Source: Mycoplasmopsis gallinarum DSM 19816
Lineage (GTDB): Bacteria; Bacillota_I; Bacilli_A; Mycoplasmatales; Metamycoplasmataceae
Direction: 5' to 3'
NCBI RefSeq assembly: GCF_000621085.1
Contig: NZ_JHZE01000008.1
Coordinates: 62,001 to 126,000 of the forward strand
Length of the DNA: 64,000 bases
How positions within the stretch are numbered: the stretch's first letter is position 1; each line of letters begins with the position of its first letter. Of the stretch, positions 21,755 to 32,789 are shown piece after piece. The position numbers and the translations under genes are program-made. The notes under the pieces are model-generated. The model worked only from the letters and a program-made list of their open reading frames with translations. It made no database searches and was not told where the DNA came from.

Positions 21755-22606
21755 TTAAATATTTTTTAAGAAATATTTTTTTGCTATTTTTAGCATTTCA
21801 TCGTTTTTTTTGATTTCTCCAGCTTGAATAGATTTAATTTTATTTTTAATATAAATTTTGCAATTTTCATTAATAGATTCTTTAAACTTAATATCGATTG
21901 CATGAAATTCTAAAATAGAATTTTGTACAGTTAATAAGCCACGATAAATGATTTCATTTAATTCTAAATATGCCACATAGTAAGCATCCGGTAAAGCAAT
22001 TATTTGATCACTGTGTTTGAGAAGTACATTTTCATTTTGATTTTTGATAAACTTAGCAGAAAATCCATAATCAAATTTTAAATAAGAATTAACTAAATCT
22101 AATTCTCCTAAATTAATTAAGTCTTTTAAAAAACTAGTTGAAAGCTTGTTGCCATTTGGTAATTTTAAGGGCTCAACCACATATGTAGAGTATTTTTGTT
22201 TAAGTCAATCAATATTGCCTCTTGCTTGTTTGCCAAAACGGAAATCCTGGCCAACCACAATAGAAAAATCTTCCTGATTAGAAAATAGAGTATCTAAAAA
22301 AACTTGAGCCTCTTGATTGTGTAAATTTTTAAATTCCAGACGACAAGCATATTTGAAATCTAAATTTGCGAATACTTGTAGTCTAAAATCCTCATCAGTG
22401 AATAAATTAGGGTTTAATTTTGGTAAATTTTCGCAATCAGCAAAATAAACTAAAACAATATCCCGATCAGGTTCAGTTTCTTTTAGCTCCAAGGCTTTTA
22501 AATAAAGCAAATAATGTCCTAAATGAAAAGACTCAAAAGCACCAATTAAATAAATTGGTTTATTAAATTTAGGTTGATTATGAATTGAATAAATGTTTAA
22601 GCTCAT
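21755..22606 (-). CDS. ribF: RibF-type FAD synthetase (riboflavin kinase part degenerate)
   Basis: 283 residues on the minus strand with one TGA-Trp. The N-terminal half is the nucleotidyltransferase (FAD synthetase) domain: GAFESFHLGHYLLYL with the HxGH motif, and VVGQDFRFGKQARG matching the family's GxDFxFGxxxxG. The C-terminal half sits where riboflavin kinase should be (LPDAYYVAYLELNEIIYRG), but the NIGxRPTF loop that binds substrate is absent. So FMN to FAD conversion is well supported, riboflavin phosphorylation is doubtful. It supplies flavin for enzymes such as AzoR and the LLM oxidoreductase nearby. Confidence 0.85.
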
Positions 22607-22621
22607 AATGATAATTATAAT

Positions 22622-22645
22622 AAAAAAAGCAAGTCTTTGACTTGC
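22622..22645 (-). terminator. Terminator of secDF
   Basis: Minus strand GCAAGTC-AAA-GACTTGC followed by seven T, directly after the secDF stop. Confidence 0.85.
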
Positions 22646-22650
22646 ATAAT

Positions 22651-25221
22651 TTAAGCAACAAAATCATTGATACCAGGGAAAATTTGTTCACTTGGACCAG
22701 GTAAAACTCAGAATTTGCTATCTTCACGTTTTTTAATGCCTTTTTGTCTTGCTAATTCTAATTTGCTTCATACTCATGTACATATAAAGATAGAACTATA
22801 TGCGCCAATTGCAAGTCCAAAAATCATTACGATGTTAAAGGTTAAATTAGTTGCGTTTCTAAATAATAACAACACTAAAACAGCAACAATTGTAGTTAAT
22901 GATGTATAAAGACTTCTTTTAATTGTTTCTGCAATTGATAAATTGGCAATATATTTAATTTTTTTAGCATCTAAAATTTCATTGTGATATCTATTAGTAA
23001 TATTTTCTCTAATTCTATCGAAAACAACAATAGTGTCATTAATTGAAAAAGCAATAATTGAAAGCATTGCAGCGACAATAATTGGTGAAATTTGTAATCT
23101 GGTAATTACAATAAAACCAATTGTCATTAAAATATCATGAATTAAACCAACGATTGCTGCAATTGAAAAAGTTCATTTTAATCTTATTAAAGTATAAACA
23201 ATGATACCCACAAAAGAAATTGCTACTGAAAGTAAAGCATTTTTAACTAAATTAGCAGCTTCGGTTGAAGAAATTCCATATGATCAAATTGAAACATCTG
23301 GATATTGAGTTTGAATAAAGTTTTTAATTGATTCAATTTCTTGACTTAAATCTTGGCTGGTTTCAATACTTAATTTAAAAGCTGTATTATTATCATTTAT
23401 TGAAAAAATTTGAATATGATTTCCAATTTCATTAATACCTAAATGATTTTGATTAGCAATTAAGAATTGTTTCATTTCGTTTGCAATATCTTTGGTAATT
23501 AAAAATGTATCTTTACCTTCAATAGAAATATTAATTCCACTTTCAAATTCAATTGAACGGTTAAATCCAGCTCAAAAACTTTGATTAATGCCAGCAAAAG
23601 AACCAAAAACAATTCCGGCAATCAACACAAAAGCAATTGAAGCTATAATAAATCATTTAGCATTTTTTAAATAATCAAATTTTTTATAAAAAATTTCAGG
23701 ATTTAAATGATTAATTTTTTTTCATTTTATGCCAATTAATCATAAACGTTTATTAAATCATCCAGTATTTATTAATAATGAACTAATTCCTCTTGTGAAA
23801 ATTAACATTACTAATAATGTAAAAATAACTGAAAACACAAGTGAAAGACTGAAACCTCTAACTGAACTAGTTCCAAAATAAAAGAGAATAAAGGAAACAA
23901 TTAAAGTGGTTAAATTAGCATCAATAATTGATGAAAGTGAAAGCCGATTGGAATTTTTTAAAGCCTTTTTGAGTTTTTCTCCCATATAAACTTCGGATTT
24001 CAATCTTTCGAAAGTAATGATATTAGCATCAACACTAATTCCAATTCCTATAATTAAAGCCGCAATAGTAACAGGTGAATATTCACCCCTTAAAATAGTG
24101 AACATTAATAAGGTTAAAAACATATATAATGCCATTGAAATTGTGCTTAAAGCCCCTAATAAGCCATAATTAACAATCATAAAAATAGCAATTATTCCAA
24201 ATACAACTGTTCCAGCTAATAATGCACTTTCAAAAGAACCTTGCACACTAGATGCTTGAATGTAATTAGATGATAAAACTTCCAATGAATATTTTGAAAC
24301 ACCATAATTAATGTTAGCTGCTAATCTTTGAGCGCTTTCTGCATTAATATTAGCGCCACTAATGGTAAATGATTCACCAGTTAAAGTAGATCTAACTACA
24401 CCAGTACTTACTAAATAATTTTCCGCATCAATTTGATATTTTTTATAGACATTACTTTTGCCACTAGCATCAACAGGAGTTTCGTTGACAAAAGCAAAAT
24501 TATATGGATTTTCTTTTGCATTTATTCACTTATTAGGGAACTCGGTTTTAGCAATTTCTACAAATTTATCTAAATTAAGTCACATTAAAACAACTTGTGA
24601 TGAATTAGCTAAATACTCAGTCGCATTAGTTCATTGTACTTGTGCATCGCTATCTTTTAAAGTAACATTTACAGCATAAGTACCATTTTGCATAAATTCA
24701 ACTTTAGCAGAATTGCTTGATTTTAATGGAGGAATATAACGATTAATTTGACTATAATCAATATCTTGCATGGTTGAATTGAATTGATTATCAATGAAAA
24801 GAGGTTTCATATTGATATCAGTTAAAACTAAAGTCGGTTTATTTGTAATAATTCCTTCAAAATTTTTTCTTTCGATATCACTCATTGCCCCATTTCGAGT
24901 AATGAGAATCTTGCCTTCTCCTTGATTTTCAACTTTGGTTCCATTAAATGCTACACCACCAGTTAATCTTTCATCAATTGATTTACTTACACTATCTGTA
25001 AACGAATCATCAACGGCGCCAGCTTCATTTTTAACTTGTACTAAAAATTCAACACCACCACCATATTCAACAGATTTATTAATATTTTTAGAGATATAGA
25101 ATAATGAACCAAAAACAATAGAAGAAATAGCAGCAATTAGAGTAATTGCTGCAATAGTAATTCTTTTTCAATTAGTAATTGAAAAAATCTTTCTAAAAAC
25201 TTTTTTAATTCACTTAAACAT
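22651..25221 (-). CDS. secDF: Fused protein-export membrane proteins SecD-SecF
   Basis: 856 residues, minus strand, many TGA-Trp codons. SecD and SecF are one polypeptide, as in many Firmicutes. An N-terminal membrane helix is followed by a large extracytoplasmic P1-like domain, five SecD helices including VTIAALIIGIGISVDANIITFE, a second short extracytoplasmic domain, and the SecF helices with SIIAFSINDTIVVFDRIREN. Both conserved D4-type motifs are present. SecDF uses the ion gradient to help pull secreted proteins from SecYEG, which matters for the lipoproteins in this window. Start ATG at 25219-25221. Confidence 0.95.
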
Positions 25222-25320
25222 ATTTTTTAATTATATATAAATAAATGTTTTATAAATACATTTAATATTACATAATAATTTTTTTCTACCAATTTTTATT
25301 TAATTTAGCAATTTAAAATT

Positions 25321-25803
25321 ATGAATAAAAATCGCGGGATGTTACTAGAAACAATCATTAATAACACAATTCAATATTATTGAACAAATAATTTAGCCTA
25401 TATTGAAAAGAAAAATTTAAATATTAAATTTAAAAATGTAAGCAAAGATAAAACAATTACAGATGGATATATAGCTAACAAAAGCACAGTAGATTATATT
25501 GGATGTTTAAAAGGCAAATTTATCGCGTTTGAAGCAAAAAGTACTTATCAAAAATATTTACCGGCCAATAATTTAAAATTGCATCAGAAAAATTATTTAA
25601 AGCAAATTGAGCAAAATGGCGGGATTTCATTTTTAATTGTCTTTTTTCATTTCACAAATGAATTTTATTTGCTTCCAACTTTTAAGATTATGACAAAATG
25701 AGAAACTAATATTTCAATTGAAGAAATAAAAAAAATAGGGTTCAAACTCGAATTAACCTTTCCAGGTATCATCGACTTTTTACCCTATATTAAAGTGAAT
25801 TAG
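25321..25803 (+). CDS. recU: Holliday junction resolvase RecU
   Basis: 160 residues, two TGA-Trp codons. RecU signatures: NRGMLLE near the N-terminus, then DYIGCLKGKFIAFEAKST with the catalytic D...E.K pattern of this PD-(D/E)XK nuclease, then HQKNYLKQIEQNGGISFLIVFF. Length is slightly short for RecU. It resolves four-way junctions and works with the RuvAB encoded at 41817-43353. It starts at ATG 25321; no Shine-Dalgarno is visible. Its stop overlaps the convergent hup stop by three bases. Confidence 0.9.
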
Positions 25804-26096
25804 AAATTAACAATATCTCTTAAGTATTTAGAAGGTTTAAATCTAACAACACGCTTTTCAGGAACAATTAATTCTTCATTTTTCTTGAATGGATTAACAG
25901 TTTTACGTCCTTTTCTAATAATTGTTTCAAAAGTTCCTAAATTTGATAATTGCACTTTGTTTTCAGCAATCATTTCTTCTTTTAAAACAAAAACAAAAGC
26001 ATCAAAAAACATTTCAGCTTCTTTAATAGAAACTTGTTTTTCTAATTTATTTGACATTTGTTCAGCAACTTGTGAAATGAATTCTTTTTTTGTCAT
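25800..26096 (-). CDS. hup: HU-family DNA-binding protein
   Basis: 98 residues, minus strand. Typical HU order: N-terminal helices (MTKKEFISQVAEQM), then VQLSNLGTFETIIRKGRKTVNPF with the GxF and the basic beta-arm region that holds the DNA-bending Pro, then VVRFKPSKYLRD. Nucleoid compaction and DNA bending. A GAAAGGA Shine-Dalgarno precedes the start. Its promoter carries an inverted repeat centred on the -10 box. Confidence 0.92.
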   Translation of the reverse strand: MTKKEFISQVAEQMSNKLEKQVSIKEAEMFFDAFVFVLKEEMIAENKVQLSNLGTFETIIRKGRKTVNPFKKNEELIVPEKRVVRFKPSKYLRDIVNF

Positions 26097-26111
26097 TTTG
26101 TCCTTTCAATA

Positions 26112-26136
26112 AGCCATATTTATATTATATATGGCT
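26112..26136 (-). promoter_or_regulatory. Inverted-repeat operator over the hup -10 box
   Basis: AGCCATAT (26112-26119) and ATATGGCT (26129-26136) form a perfect 8-bp inverted repeat with a 9-nt spacer. The minus-strand TATAAT (26124-26129) lies in the spacer and touches one arm, so a protein bound to the repeat would block the promoter. No T-run follows, which argues against a terminator. Confidence 0.5.
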
Positions 26137-26155
26137 AAATTATAGTATTTTTATA

Positions 26156-27466
26156 TTATTCTAAACCATTTTTATTTTTAAAAATTAATTTAAGTGGGCA
26201 ACCGGTAAAATCTAAAGTTTTTCTTATTTCTTTTTCTAAATGTCTTTGGTAACTAAAATGAAGAAATTTTTTGTTATTTACAAAGAAAACAAAAGTTGGA
26301 ATTTTACCCATTACTTTTTTAACAAAGTAAATATTTAATCTACCACCATTATAAGGAGCAGCTGGTTGTATTAATTGTGTTTCACGAATAAAATTAGATA
26401 AAATTGAAGGCTTAATATCTCTTTCTAAGTTTTCTTTAACATGCAAAATAGTTTCAATTAATTTATGCATTCTTCAATTTTCTTTAACAGAAACAAAAAC
26501 AATAGGAACTCAAGGAACGAAATGAAAACGATTTCTCAACATTTTTTCAAAATTTGCCATTGTGTTAGTTTCTTTTTGAATTAAATCTCATTTATTTACA
26601 ACAATAATAATTGGTTTGGGATTATTTTCATCAAGTGCATATCCAATAATTCTTGCATCGAAATGAGATAACTCTCTAGTGGCATCAATCATAATAATTG
26701 ATAAATCAGACTCATCTAAAGAATTGAATGCCCTTTTTAGTGCATATTTTTCAACTTGATCTTCAATACTGCTTTCTCTTGTAATTCCAGCGGTGTCTAT
26801 TATTTCAAATTCTTGGTTATGAATTTTTATAACGCTTGAGACACTATCTCTTGTTGTTCCTGCTATTTCAGAAACAATAGAACGATTTTCGTTAGTTAAA
26901 CGGTTTAAAAGAGAACTTTTTCCAGAATTAGGACGGCCTAAAATTGATAATTTAAAAATCTTTTTACTTTCTTGTTCATTTAAATTTAAATACTCTAAAC
27001 ATTTATCAAGTACATCTCCAACACCATTACCATGTTGAGCTGAAATTTGAAATATTTCATCCCCAAGTGAATAAAGAGAATAATCGAAATCTTTTGGATT
27101 ATCCAATTTATTAGCAACCAAGACAATCGGTTTACCTGATTTTTTTAATTTTTGTGCAATCATTAAATCATCATTAGTAACATCAGATGTTCCATCAACC
27201 ATGAAAATTATTACATTTGCATCAGCAATAGCAATATCAACTTGAAGTCTAATTTGTTCTTGAAATGGACGATTTTCAATCTCAATTCCGCCTGTATCAA
27301 TTACTCTGATTTCTTTGCCATTTCAAACCAATGTTTCGTAAAGTCTATCTCTTGTGACACCTGGACGATCATAAACAATTGATTTTCTTTTGCCAATTAA
27401 TCTATTAAATAGTGTGCTTTTTCCAACATTAGGTTTACCAACAATTGCAATTACATTATTTTTCAT
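26156..27466 (-). CDS. der: Ribosome-associated GTPase Der (EngA)
   Basis: 436 residues, minus strand. Two tandem GTPase domains: G1 of the first is GKPNVGKS at 10-17, with its G3 at DTGGIE; the second has GRPNSGKSS, then DTAGITRES and NKWD-type G4 motifs. A C-terminal KH-like domain follows. Essential for maturation of the large ribosomal subunit. Length matches the family. Its start overlaps the cmk stop by 11 nt, so translation is coupled. Confidence 0.95.
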
Positions 27467-28133
27467 TTTTTACCTTTAAATTAACAATTTCAATGATTTG
27501 ATTTACCACTTGTTCAAATGTCATATTGGTGCAGTCAATTTCTGTTGCATCAGGAACTTTATGTAAAGGATCATTTGCACGATTCATATCTTGAAAATCT
27601 CTAGCTAAAACATCCTTTAAGACTTGTTCATAATTTTGCTCATATCCTAATTTAGCATTATCTAATTGTCTTCTTCTAGCACGCTCTTCTGGTTTGGCAG
27701 TAAGAAAAATTTTAACTTCTGCATAAGGCATAATTTTAAAGGTTGTATCTCTTCCATCCATAATATAACCTTTGCCTTTTTTAGTAATATGTTGAATAAT
27801 ATCTACAACATATTGACGAACCAATTTGTATTTAGCAATAGTAGAAGCCGCTTTAGAAATAACGTCATCTCTTAAAACTTCTGGATTAATAATTTCATTG
27901 TTTAAAATTAAATTACCATCAGTGTGGATCGAAATAATATCCGGTATTAAAATTGAATCAACTTGTGTTTCATTTAAAACATCAACATTTTGTTTAAGAG
28001 CATTATAAGCAACAAGACGATAGAAACTGCCAGTATTAATAAAAGTGTATCTTAATCGGTGTGCAATTTCAGCAGCAACTGTTGACTTACCAGCGCCAGA
28101 AGGTCCATCGATAGCAATATTAATTTTTTTCAT
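27456..28133 (-). CDS. cmk: Cytidylate kinase
   Basis: 225 residues, minus strand. P-loop [11 protein letters not shown] at 8-18, [10 protein letters not shown] (the G-R-D nucleotide-binding segment), and the [10 protein letters not shown] lid region. Phosphorylates CMP and dCMP to the diphosphates with ATP. It starts behind GGAGC(TTCT). The cmk-der pair is a conserved order in Firmicutes and mollicutes. Confidence 0.95.
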   Translation of the reverse strand: MKKINIAIDGPSGAGKSTVAAEIAHRLRYTFINTGSFYRLVAYNALKQNVDVLNETQVDSILIPDIISIHTDGNLILNNEIINPEVLRDDVISKAASTIAKYKLVRQYVVDIIQHITKKGKGYIMDGRDTTFKIMPYAEVKIFLTAKPEERARRRQLDNAKLGYEQNYEQVLKDVLARDFQDMNRANDPLHKVPDATEIDCTNMTFEQVVNQIIEIVNLKVKNEK

Positions 28134-28213
28134 AGAAGCTCCAAATATAATATTTTTATATTTAATAATTATTTATTTTATATTAAATTAGTTTAAGAAT
28201 TAAAAAAGAAAGA

Positions 28214-28684
28214 CTAGAAATTGAAATTTTTATCAATTGCAATTTCTATAGTTTGAGAATGTTCAAAATCACTAGTTTTATTTGCGATATCTAAATCAAG
28301 GCTTTTAGACTCATCATTAACATTTTCATTTTCACTAATAAGTAGGTAATCTAAATCGCCAGATTCAAAATTCAAGTTTTTAAAAATGTCTATTTTATAA
28401 TCATTTGCAGTATTTTCAAACTGTTCAATCTGTTGAATAATTTCCATAATTTTTTTGGTCTCAATAATTTTTTTTAAATTATCAAATTGATAATTATTTA
28501 AATCGAAAAGTTCATCAGCAAATTCATAAATTAAATTTTTGTTATTGGTTAATTGCATAAAAAAATCTAAATCATTACTTAATTGTGATTTTTTTTTAAT
28601 TAAGCTTTTAATCAAATTAATTTGTTTAAAAGCTGATTGATTATTTAAAACTATGTCTTGATCTGTCTTTTTTTTCTTTTTCAT
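28214..28684 (-). CDS. Hypothetical acidic helical protein
   Basis: 156 residues, minus strand, starting MKKKKK. A Lys-rich N-terminus is followed by helical, Leu/Asn/Ile-rich sequence with coiled-coil character (about 45-110) and a very acidic C-terminal third (ESGDLDYLLISENENVNDES). No signal peptide, membrane segment or known motif. It lies between dnaJ and cmk on the same strand. No function can be assigned. Confidence 0.65.
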   Translation of the reverse strand: MKKKKKTDQDIVLNNQSAFKQINLIKSLIKKKSQLSNDLDFFMQLTNNKNLIYEFADELFDLNNYQFDNLKKIIETKKIMEIIQQIEQFENTANDYKIDIFKNLNFESGDLDYLLISENENVNDESKSLDLDIANKTSDFEHSQTIEIAIDKNFNF

Positions 28685-28726
28685 TTCTCAATATTACATT
28701 AATTAATTTTTTTTAATAGCACTAAT

Positions 28727-28753
28727 AAAAAAAATAGGAATTTATCCTATTTT
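28727..28753 (-). terminator. Terminator overlapping the dnaJ stop
   Basis: Minus strand AAAATAGGA/TCCTATTTT stem around TAAAT, continuing into further T. The 5' arm contains the dnaJ stop codon TAG. Confidence 0.75.
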
Positions 28754-29862
28754 GCTTTGTTAATTTTCTCAACAATTTCGATATTAGATTTATCTGAAAA
28801 ATCAGTTAAAGTTTCTGCCATTTTTTTGATTTCTTTTTCTTTAATATCAGGAATAATTACTTTCAATGATAATTTCAAGTCACCTACAAAGTTACCTTTT
28901 TTAATTCCTTTTCCTTTTAGAGTTAAAATTTTGTCAGTTTGATAAGTTCTTTTCATTTGAACTTTTTCATTACCATAAGGAGTTGGAATATAAATTTCAT
29001 TTTCTTTAATAATATCTAAAAATGAAATAGGAAATTCGGGAATATAAATATCCAAACCATTACGTTTAAAATACGGATGCTCTTTAACTGTATAAACTAA
29101 AATTAAATCACCTGGTACACCGCCATTAATTCCAGGTTCACCATAACCAGTTAAAGTAAATTGATCGCCAGTTTCAACTCCAGAAGGAATACTTACAGTT
29201 ACAGATTTTAATTTTTCAATATATTTATTACCTTTACATTCGTGACATTTATTAGTTATTTCTTTACCTGTGCCATGGCAAACATCACAATTAACAATAC
29301 TTTCCATTTGCCCGAAAATAGTATTTTTAACTTCTTTTATGTGCCCAGTCCCTTTACATTTGACACACTCTTTGATATCAGATGGATTTTCTGCTCCAGT
29401 CCCATGACAATGTGAACAAAGTTCATATTTTTTTAATTTGAAAACTTTTTCAACGCCTTTTACGGCCTCATCAAAAGTTAATTGAACTCGCATCTGAAGG
29501 CTATCACCATTTCTTTTACCACTATTTTTAGTTCTTCTTCCCCCACCAAATGAACTAAAAATATCGCCAAAAATATCACCGAAGTTACTAAAACCACCGG
29601 CAAAGTCGCCCATATTGAAGTGCATTCCCCCAAATCCTCTTGGAGCTTCAGCACTTCCATATTTGTCGTAATTGCTTCTCTTTTCTGGATCACTTAAAAC
29701 TTCATAAGCTTCATTAAGCTCACGCATTTTTTCATCACTTGAGCCATCTTTTAATTTATCAGGATGATATTGTAAAGCAAGCTTGCGATATGCGGCTTTA
29801 ATTTCTTTTTGATCAGCGGTTTTACTTACTCCCAAAATAGCATAATAATCTTTTTTACTCAT
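28747..29862 (-). CDS. dnaJ: Chaperone DnaJ
   Basis: 371 residues, minus strand. J-domain at 1-70 with the HPD motif at 33-35, a Gly/Phe-rich linker ([19 protein letters not shown]), then four zinc-finger repeats ([32 protein letters not shown]) and two substrate-binding beta domains. It stimulates DnaK ATPase and delivers clients. A CIRCE-like element in the 5' leader predicts HrcA repression together with dnaK at 51137. Confidence 0.97.
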   Translation of the reverse strand: MSKKDYYAILGVSKTADQKEIKAAYRKLALQYHPDKLKDGSSDEKMRELNEAYEVLSDPEKRSNYDKYGSAEAPRGFGGMHFNMGDFAGGFSNFGDIFGDIFSSFGGGRRTKNSGKRNGDSLQMRVQLTFDEAVKGVEKVFKLKKYELCSHCHGTGAENPSDIKECVKCKGTGHIKEVKNTIFGQMESIVNCDVCHGTGKEITNKCHECKGNKYIEKLKSVTVSIPSGVETGDQFTLTGYGEPGINGGVPGDLILVYTVKEHPYFKRNGLDIYIPEFPISFLDIIKENEIYIPTPYGNEKVQMKRTYQTDKILTLKGKGIKKGNFVGDLKLSLKVIIPDIKEKEIKKMAETLTDFSDKSNIEIVEKINKAK

Positions 29863-29872
29863 GATATTTATT

Positions 29873-29899
29873 TTAGCACATAAAATGTTAAAGTGCTAA
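29873..29899 (-). promoter_or_regulatory. CIRCE element upstream of dnaJ
   Basis: TTAGCACAT-N9-AAGTGCTAA, one arm matching the HrcA operator consensus (TTAGCACTC-N9-GAGTGCTAA) except at the last positions. It begins 10 nt before the dnaJ ATG. Confidence 0.85.
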
Positions 29900-29953
29900 T
29901 ATTATTTTTTTATATTTACTTATTTTGTTTTTTATAGTAAAATATCAAAGTAT

Positions 29954-30029
29954 GCCATCATAGCTCAGTCGGCAGAGCACATCCATGGTAAGGATGGGGT
30001 CGCTGGTTCAAGTCCAGTTGTTGGCACCA
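29954..30029 (+). tRNA. tRNA-Thr (GGT)
   Basis: Acceptor GCCATCA/TGTTGGC, anticodon loop ATGGTAA (GGT), T-loop TTCAAGT, encoded CCA. Confidence 0.95.
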
Positions 30030-30061
30030 TTTATAAATTTAGAATTTATGCCAAATATAAC

Positions 30062-30097
30062 AAAACCAAAAACATAAAGAGTTGTTTTTGGTTTTTT
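30062..30097 (+). terminator. Terminator after tRNA-Thr
   Basis: AAAACCAAAAACA and TGTTTTTGGTTTT form a 13-bp stem followed by a T-run. Confidence 0.85.
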
Positions 30098-30149
30098 ATT
30101 TTAAAAAGAGTATAATAAAACACATTTTATTAAATAGAAAGGAAAGAAA

Positions 30150-31895
30150 ATGAAAACCAAAAACGATACTCGAGCACAAGAGTTGTTTGGTAATACAGCG
30201 GTCAAAAAAGCAATTTGAATAGTCACTATTCCTTCTTTATTAACTGCAATGATGGCTGGTTTGTATTCATTTGCTGATCAAATTTTCATTCAACAATTTG
30301 TGCCGCAGACAAGACAAGTTTTGATTAATAATCAAATTGGTGAAATTGCATCATATATGACAAATCAAAGCTTAACATTTAATGATTATTTTAGCTTATT
30401 TGAAAAATATAATCAATTGTTGCCAAATGAAAATTTAGCTAGAATTACTGCAAATTCCGTGGTATCAACCACCAATGCTGCATTTCAACCCTTAATTATT
30501 TTTTCAAATTCAATAGTTTTTTTAGTTCCTGTTGGTGCATCAATTTATTACACAAAATGTATTTCTAAAAAAATGGAAATAACTGCCAAAAATTTATGAG
30601 CAACTATGTTTTGAGCAACAGTAGTTTTGGCTTTGATAGCTACTTTAATGTCTTTTATTTTTGTTGGTGCCGGATTATTAAAATTATTAGCTGGTAAAAC
30701 TGAATTGAATTCGACTAAGGCTATGGCTTTAGGAATGAGTCAAAGTGAAATTGATAATTTACAAGATTTTTACAATGCGGCATATAAATTAAGTTTAAAA
30801 TGAGCTGCTAATTATATTTATATTTATGCTTCTGGCACTATTTTACAAGGTCTTTCATGGTTATTTGCTTATTTTATAAGAGCTGAAGGATATAACTCTT
30901 TTGTTATGTGAATTGGAATTATAGCTAATGCAATTAATATTTCACTCGATGCTTTATTCATCATTGTATTTAAAATGGGTGTGCTTGGAGGAATTTGAGC
31001 CACAATTATTGGATGAATATTTAATTTATCCGCTTATGTAATTTATACAGCCATTCAACACAAAAAGGGCCGTTTATGAATGTCATTAGGTCAATTGTTT
31101 AAATTTCAATTTAGTTCAAAAATGCTTTTACCAACTTTCTTGTTAGGTTTTAATGGATTTATTCGTTCTTTTGGAGTGGCTTTCGCATTTGCAATTATCA
31201 ATATATTATTATCTAAACCAGGATTTGCCGACCCTGGACATTTCCAATTTTATTGAGCAAAATCAGCCCCAATCATCACATTGTTTGCAATTTCAATTTT
31301 TGGAATTAATGATGGAGCAAGAAGTTTATTAGCCTACAATTACACTTTGAGAAATTTTAAAAGATGTAAAGAAATTTACTTATGAACTCTTTTAGTAGCT
31401 GTTTCTTATTCATTAATCGTTTATGTTTTTGTTTTCTTCACTGCAAATAATTTATGAGTTATTGCTTTAAATGTAAATAATGAATTAATTCCTGCTACAA
31501 GCCGATTTATTCAAATTATGACTTTAAGAGTAGTGGCCATTTCCTTTTCTATTAGTTCATTATTGGTCTTTCAAGCAACTAATGACGTTGAAAAATCAAT
31601 TTTGGCTTCAATGTGAGAAAATTTTATTTGTTTTGCTGTAATTATGCCAATCGGTTTAGGATTAGCTTATTGAGCGTTTCTTGGACAAAATAACGCTTTA
31701 GCTGCAAACTGAATTATTATTAGTGCTTATATAATAAATAGTTTGATTGCTTCTTTAACTTTATTAGCTTGATCATGACATTATTTAACCAAAAAATTAC
31801 CAAAAATTGATCAAAGCAAGGTTTCTTGATCAAGAAAAATTGAACATCAATTTTTTGCTAATGCACAATTAGCGGAACAAAAAAATAGCCAATAA
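30150..31895 (+). CDS. MATE-family multidrug/organic cation efflux transporter
   Basis: 581 residues with about 12 membrane helices and many TGA-Trp codons. The start (AVKKAIWIVTIPSLLTAMM, then ADQIFIQQF) follows the MATE pattern of a first helix with P and a DxxFI segment, repeated in the second half around FGINDGARSLLAYNY. It is longer than the usual 450 residues because of an extra loop of about 60 residues after helix 1 (with a coiled, Asn/Gln-rich stretch). It would export drugs or cationic metabolites by H+ or Na+ antiport. Start ATG 30150 with GAAAGGAAAG. Terminator right after the stop. Confidence 0.85.
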
Positions 31896-31908
31896 TTTGG
31901 CTATTTTT
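31881..31908. terminator. Bidirectional terminator between the MATE gene and fmt
   Basis: AAAAATAGCC and GGCTATTTTT form a 10-bp stem around AATAATTT. The stem overlaps both convergent stop codons. Confidence 0.8.
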
Positions 31909-32755
31909 ATTTTAGAACAACTCTTTTTTTACTATCAAACATATAATCAGTCAAATATATAACCCCATCTTTTAAATTTATTATAGGAGCATTTTTAGTG
32001 AATTCTTTAGTAGCAAAAAATATTTTAACTCTTTTGTTATCAATATATGAATATGCGCAAGGATTTGAAGAATAAGCACGAATTATATTTAAAGCTTCAT
32101 CCACATTTAAGCTTGAATTAATAAAGCCTTTTCCCTTTTCTAATTTGGGGCTAAAACTAACTTTAGCAGAATCTTGTACAATTCTTTGAAAATCACCTTG
32201 AATAATTTCGTTAATTCAATTTGTGATATTTTTTGCAGTGGCTTGAGAAAGTTTTGCCATTAAAATATCAGAAGTATCAGAAGGATCAATAGATATTTTT
32301 AAAGTTTTAAAAATATCTCCAGCATCCATTTCTTTAATCATTTCCATCAATGAAATACCAGTTTCTTTATCACCATTTAGGAGTGAATATTGAATCGGAC
32401 TTGCTCCTCTATATTTAGGTAAAAGTGAACCATGAATATTTAAATTTAGTTTTTTAGCTAAAGATAAAACTCTAGAAGGAATAAATTGTCCAAAAGCAGC
32501 AGTAATTAAAAAGTCATAATCCAATTTAGCTAAATCGTCATAAATTTCACCAATTTTTTCAGGTTGATAACAAGGAATGTTATATTTTTCTGCTAACTGT
32601 TTAGTTGGAGTAGGTATAAATTTATGCCCTCTTCCACTTGGCCGATCAGGTTGAGATATGATAGCAACAACATTAAAATTTTTAATAATTTCTTCAAAAA
32701 TAGGCACTGCAAAATTAGGTGTACCAGCTAATACAATTTTTATCATAAATTTCAT
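31907..32755 (-). CDS. fmt: Methionyl-tRNA formyltransferase
   Basis: 282 residues, minus strand. N-terminal formyltransferase domain: [26 protein letters not shown], and [21 protein letters not shown] with the catalytic Asn-His and the folate-binding [11 protein letters not shown], then KEMDAGDI. A short C-terminal tRNA-binding barrel follows, shorter than in E. coli (about 315 residues). Two possible starts, M1 or M4 ([10 protein letters not shown]), neither with a strong Shine-Dalgarno. It uses 10-formyl-THF, linking to GlyA at 59127. Divergent from mnmE. Confidence 0.94.
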
Positions 32756-32789
32756 TATAATTTATATATTTAAAAACAAAAGGAGTCTT

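Noticed and set aside
28747..29862. Several open frames opposite or shifted within dnaJ, and likewise in polC, secDF and pheT
   Set aside because: They follow from AT-rich codon use in a real gene and have no start signals or family similarity.
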